Origin: Oxyruncus cristatus
Taxonomy: Eukaryota; Chordata; Aves; Passeriformes; Cotingidae
Assembly: GCA_013399855.1 (NCBI GenBank)
Contig: VXAY01004357.1
Coordinates: forward strand, 244,815-308,814
DNA length: 64,000 bases
Direction: 5' to 3'
Both the position numbers and the translations under genes were made by a program. The notes beneath the pieces were generated by a model. It was given only the letters and a program-made list of their open reading frames with translations. It was not told where the DNA came from and did no database searches. Shown in pieces: positions 61,701-64,000 of this stretch. How positions within the stretch are numbered: the stretch's first letter is position 1; each line of letters begins with the position of its first letter.

Positions 61701-63994
61701 ACTAATTTGGACGTCTTAGAATCTAGACTTTTGACTACTAAAAGAAAGACCAAAGATGTGTATTACGATTTTGAACCTTTATCAGAAATCAAGAGACCTC
61801 TCATTCTATTTGTCTCTGAGGATAGTAACTTTGAAAGACTATAAAAACTCCCTTGCTTCGAGCAGTCAATAAGCAAAAATCTTTTTTTTTTTTTAAATAG
61901 ATGTTTTAAAAAAAGATGTTAAAAAAAAAATCTAAAAATGTTTAGAATGCTTACAGTGTCCAGAAAATATTAATAAATTGTGTTCTCATTATTAACCCTG
62001 AAGTATTGAACCCAGACTGCACACGAAGAACAAAACTGGCCTGAGCCCACTTCACATGCATGCATGAACACACACACAAACGTGGCACATCATTGATTCT
62101 TCCTGCCTTCTGTTAGGAAACAGAATGCATCTAGAAGCTATCAAATACATACCTCTAGTTTGTCAATCTTCCTATATATCTGCCTCATTTCTATAGCTTT
62201 TGTGTAAATTTGAGGTATACTTTCATTGACAACTTGAGAGGAATCACTTCGAATCTAAAGACAATCCAAAGAAATAATACAAGAATCAATGAATAAAATG
62301 AAGTGTATAATAGATTTCATTCTGGAAAGTAGAACTGTGCTCCAATCAACAGATTAAAATTCAGAGTTTAAAAACACCACATTAAAATTAGTACAGAAAT
62401 ACTAGATTAAAACCAATACACTAGGTCTTTTGTATAATTTCAAAGTAATTTTGAAGAAAATTTATTTTGCATAGGCTAATATTTACCTTTACAATTATAT
62501 AAAAAGTAGGCTACTACAGTCTCCTCAGAACTGAGACAGAACATTTTCCAAGACATACTAAAGAACTAAACCCATTAAACTAAAGTTTTTACTTCAATTT
62601 TACTACCTGTACTTTTCCTCAGGTTTGTTAAAAAAGTCAGGCCACAAAGTCTTGGTTTACTGGTATTAAAATAAAAAAATCCTAGGATGAAGTTCCCCTT
62701 AGAGTTGTGCAGGAGAACCACACAGGCTACGTTTAAAAGACAGCCTGTATACCAGTGTCAGCTTATAGCAACTTTTCATTCAGTTCCCCCATCTAACCCA
62801 GTGCAAAAGTGAAAACAAAGCTGCCTTTCTGATAAGAGGGTCCCCCTCTAGCTTTGGAGGTTTGGCAACTCTGATTAGATACTTTGATTATAAAAACCAT
62901 GGAGCATACCTTACGTATTTTAAAGGAGAAGCAGAATGTCATACTGCACTTTTAAACATCTGTCATTTCACCATTCAAAATGGGATTCTGTGTATGTACA
63001 TGGATAAGTATACAAATACAACTATGTCAACATGCAGCCAGGAGAAAATTCTTCACTGAAAGGGTTGTCAAGCACTGGAACAGGTTGCCCAGGGAAGTGG
63101 TTGGTGGAGTCACCATCCCTGGAGGTATTTAAAGGATGTGTAGATATGATGCTTAGGGGCATGGCTTAATAGTGGACTTTGCAGTGCCAGGTCAGCAGAT
63201 GGCCTCGCTCTTAGAGGTCTTTTCCAACCTAAACAATTCTACAACTGGACGACTATAAAGCTATATGGCCATATTTTGCTCTGACACGAAATTTGGCAGT
63301 TTTCATCCATGAGTTGTCTAATTACCAAATGTGTTTTCATCCTGAACCTGCCTAGACCGAAGGCTTCTTCCTCTCCGTGTCTTATTTACACAAGCACTAA
63401 TTAAAACCACAACTATATGGAAGTTACACATACCATGTCCAGCATTCCCACGAATTCATCCACTCTGGTCAGTAAGTCTTCCAGACTCTTGTCTAAGCTT
63501 TCTATCTGCAAAACAGAAATCCTTTAGAGGTACAGACACCGTCCAGATTAAAACCAGTATCACAGAAATCCCGCAGCCTTCCCCTCCTTGGCTTTGTTGA
63601 GCACAAGCGGGACTCGACACACCGGCACGTCCTGTCCTGCACAGGACCACAGCGGGAGCGTGTCCAGCTCCAGACGGCTGCGGTCCCAGGATAGCCCCTT
63701 CCCGGCGCCGGGACCGCCGCTGCTCCCTGTCCCCGGGGAGCCCGGCAGGACCGCCCCGAGGCGGCCCGGCCCCTCGCCCACCTGCTCGCTGAAGAGGCTG
63801 CGGTCGGCGAGCAGGTACGCGGAGTAGGCGGCGGCGGTGGCGCTCAGCGACGCCTCCGAGGCGTCCTCGTCCTCCGGCTCCCCGAGGCCGGAGGCGCTGC
63901 TGTGGCTCTGGGACACGTTCCCGCTGTCCGCGCCGGGGCAGGCGCCCGGCAGCTCTGCTCCAGCCCCCTCGCCCGCTCCGGCCGCCGCCGCCAT
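58673..63994 (-). CDS. BLOC1S4: BLOC1S4 (cappuccino), BLOC-1 subunit 4, five exons
   Basis: Seen: exons 63782-63994, 63434-63505, 62153-62254, 61325-61459 and 58673-58771 all join in phase 0 with GT-AG borders and give 206 residues plus TGA. The human protein has 217. Hallmarks: an acidic, Ala/Gly-rich N-terminus with SGNVSQSHSSASG at 24-36; SLEDLLTRVDEFVGMLDM at about 78-95; PQIYTKAIEMRQIYRKIDKLE at 109-129; AFVKMIG at 130-136; PSTFKKILHTISIPSF ending near 173; and the tail PPVLFKTEDYFPC near 188-200. The centre is a predicted coiled coil. Known of the family: this is one of eight BLOC-1 subunits, needed for cargo sorting from endosomes to melanosomes, platelet dense granules and related organelles; mouse loss gives the cappuccino pigment and bleeding phenotype. 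Odd point: four introns, where the human gene is described as intronless. All frames are intact, so it is very probably functional. Confidence 0.96.
58772..61324 (-). other. BLOC1S4 intron 4 (about 2.6 kb)
   Basis: AT-rich, with no recognised repeat family or exon. Introns 2 (62255-63433) and 3 (61460-62152) are similar, except that intron 2 holds one CR1 fragment. Confidence 0.7.
61325..61459 (-). CDS. BLOC1S4: BLOC1S4 coding exon 4
   Basis: 135 nt, 45 codons, between the acceptor cacactag and the donor gtaagt. It codes AFVKMIGNSVAGLEERVIKA, ETDLGAFPSTFKKILHTISI and PSFLN, the end of the coiled coil. Confidence 0.96.
62153..62254 (-). CDS. BLOC1S4: BLOC1S4 coding exon 3
   Basis: 102 nt, 34 codons, between the acceptor gtctttag and the donor gtatgt. 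It codes IRSDSSQVVNESIPQIYTKA then IEMRQIYRKIDKLE, which aligns directly with the human central helix. Confidence 0.96.
63036..63243 (+). mobile_element. CR1 LINE 3' fragment in BLOC1S4 intron 2
   Basis: Matches the CR1 3' region in sense orientation: the block coding for the end of the reverse transcriptase ORF (aactggaacaggttgcccag-like) followed by the 3' UTR stretch (tccaacctaaacaattcta). Truncated at its 5' end and inserted antisense to the gene. It has several substitutions, so it is old. Confidence 0.85.
63434..63505 (-). CDS. BLOC1S4: BLOC1S4 coding exon 2
   Basis: 72 nt, 24 codons, between the acceptor tgttttgcag and the donor gtatgt. It codes IESLDKSLEDLLTRVDEFVG and then MLDM, the best conserved segment shared with human BLOC1S4 and the start of the coiled coil. 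Confidence 0.96.
63506..63781 (-). other. BLOC1S4 intron 1
   Basis: A short 276-bp GC-rich intron, gtgggc to ttttgcag, open through much of one frame but with no homology to the family. Confidence 0.85.
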
Positions 63995-64000
63995 CCCACC
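63590..64000. promoter_or_regulatory. CpG-rich block at the 5' end of BLOC1S4
   Basis: Dense CpG and GC content over exon 1 and the first intron, sharply different from the AT-rich DNA to the left and typical of a housekeeping promoter island. The island continues off the right edge, where the core promoter must lie. Confidence 0.75.
63782..63994 (-). CDS. BLOC1S4: BLOC1S4 coding exon 1
   Basis: 213 nt, 71 codons, ending LADRSLFSEQ at the donor CAG|gtgggc. The ATG is in a good context (GGTGGGATGG) only six bases from the window edge. An upstream in-frame ATG outside the window cannot be excluded, but the Ala/Gly-rich opening and the SQSHSSASG motif fit the family. The open frame continues past the donor into the intron to 63560 and should not be read as protein. 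Confidence 0.92.

Noticed and set aside
1..64000. tRNA, rRNA, snRNA genes or CRISPR arrays
   Set aside because: No tRNA A/B boxes in a cloverleaf context, no rRNA or snRNA similarity and no spaced direct repeats of CRISPR type; the tandem arrays have no spacers.

Overview
The window looks like a piece of a bird genome. Reasons: most interspersed repeats are 3' ends of CR1-type LINEs (typical 8-bp ATTCTATG-like tails), there are two avian-type endogenous retrovirus solo LTRs, and the two genes I can name have short exons separated by long AT-rich introns with vertebrate splice signals. I cannot name the species.

Two protein-coding genes are certain, both on the minus strand. (1) GLIPR2 (GAPR-1), five coding exons between 45893 and 21215. 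They rebuild a 154-residue CAP-domain protein, the usual length, with all four cavity residues and an N-terminal myristoylation-type start. (2) BLOC1S4 (cappuccino, BLOC-1 subunit 4), five coding exons between 63994 and 58673. They rebuild a 206-residue protein, and its first exon lies in a CpG-rich block at the right edge. The genes lie head to tail about 12.8 kb apart. I see no functional link between them: one is a Golgi/membrane-associated CAP protein, the other a lysosome-related-organelle biogenesis subunit.

Layout from left to right. 1-17.3 kb: mostly AT-rich non-coding DNA with two solo LTRs and several CR1 fragments. Two weak minus-strand exon candidates at 2990-4034 may be the end of an unidentified gene. 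17.4-17.7 kb: an orphan CpG island with no recognised coding exon. 17.7-19.8 kb: a CR1 copy and non-coding DNA. 19.8-46.1 kb: GLIPR2, with CR1 copies in introns 1 and 3, a GC-rich block in intron 1, and a CArG/TATA-like palindrome about 195 bp upstream of the ATG. 46.1-57.8 kb: intergenic DNA with a small assembly gap, a 36-bp minisatellite, CR1 scraps and an AT-rich stretch. 57.8-64 kb: BLOC1S4.

The most interesting point is that BLOC1S4 has four introns here, whereas the human gene is described as intronless, and that it sits next to GLIPR2. This fits the idea that the mammalian copy is a retrocopy that replaced an intron-bearing ancestor. I found no new multi-gene system, CRISPR array, tRNA or rRNA gene. 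Nearly all other open reading frames look like chance frames in introns, LTRs or tandem repeats.
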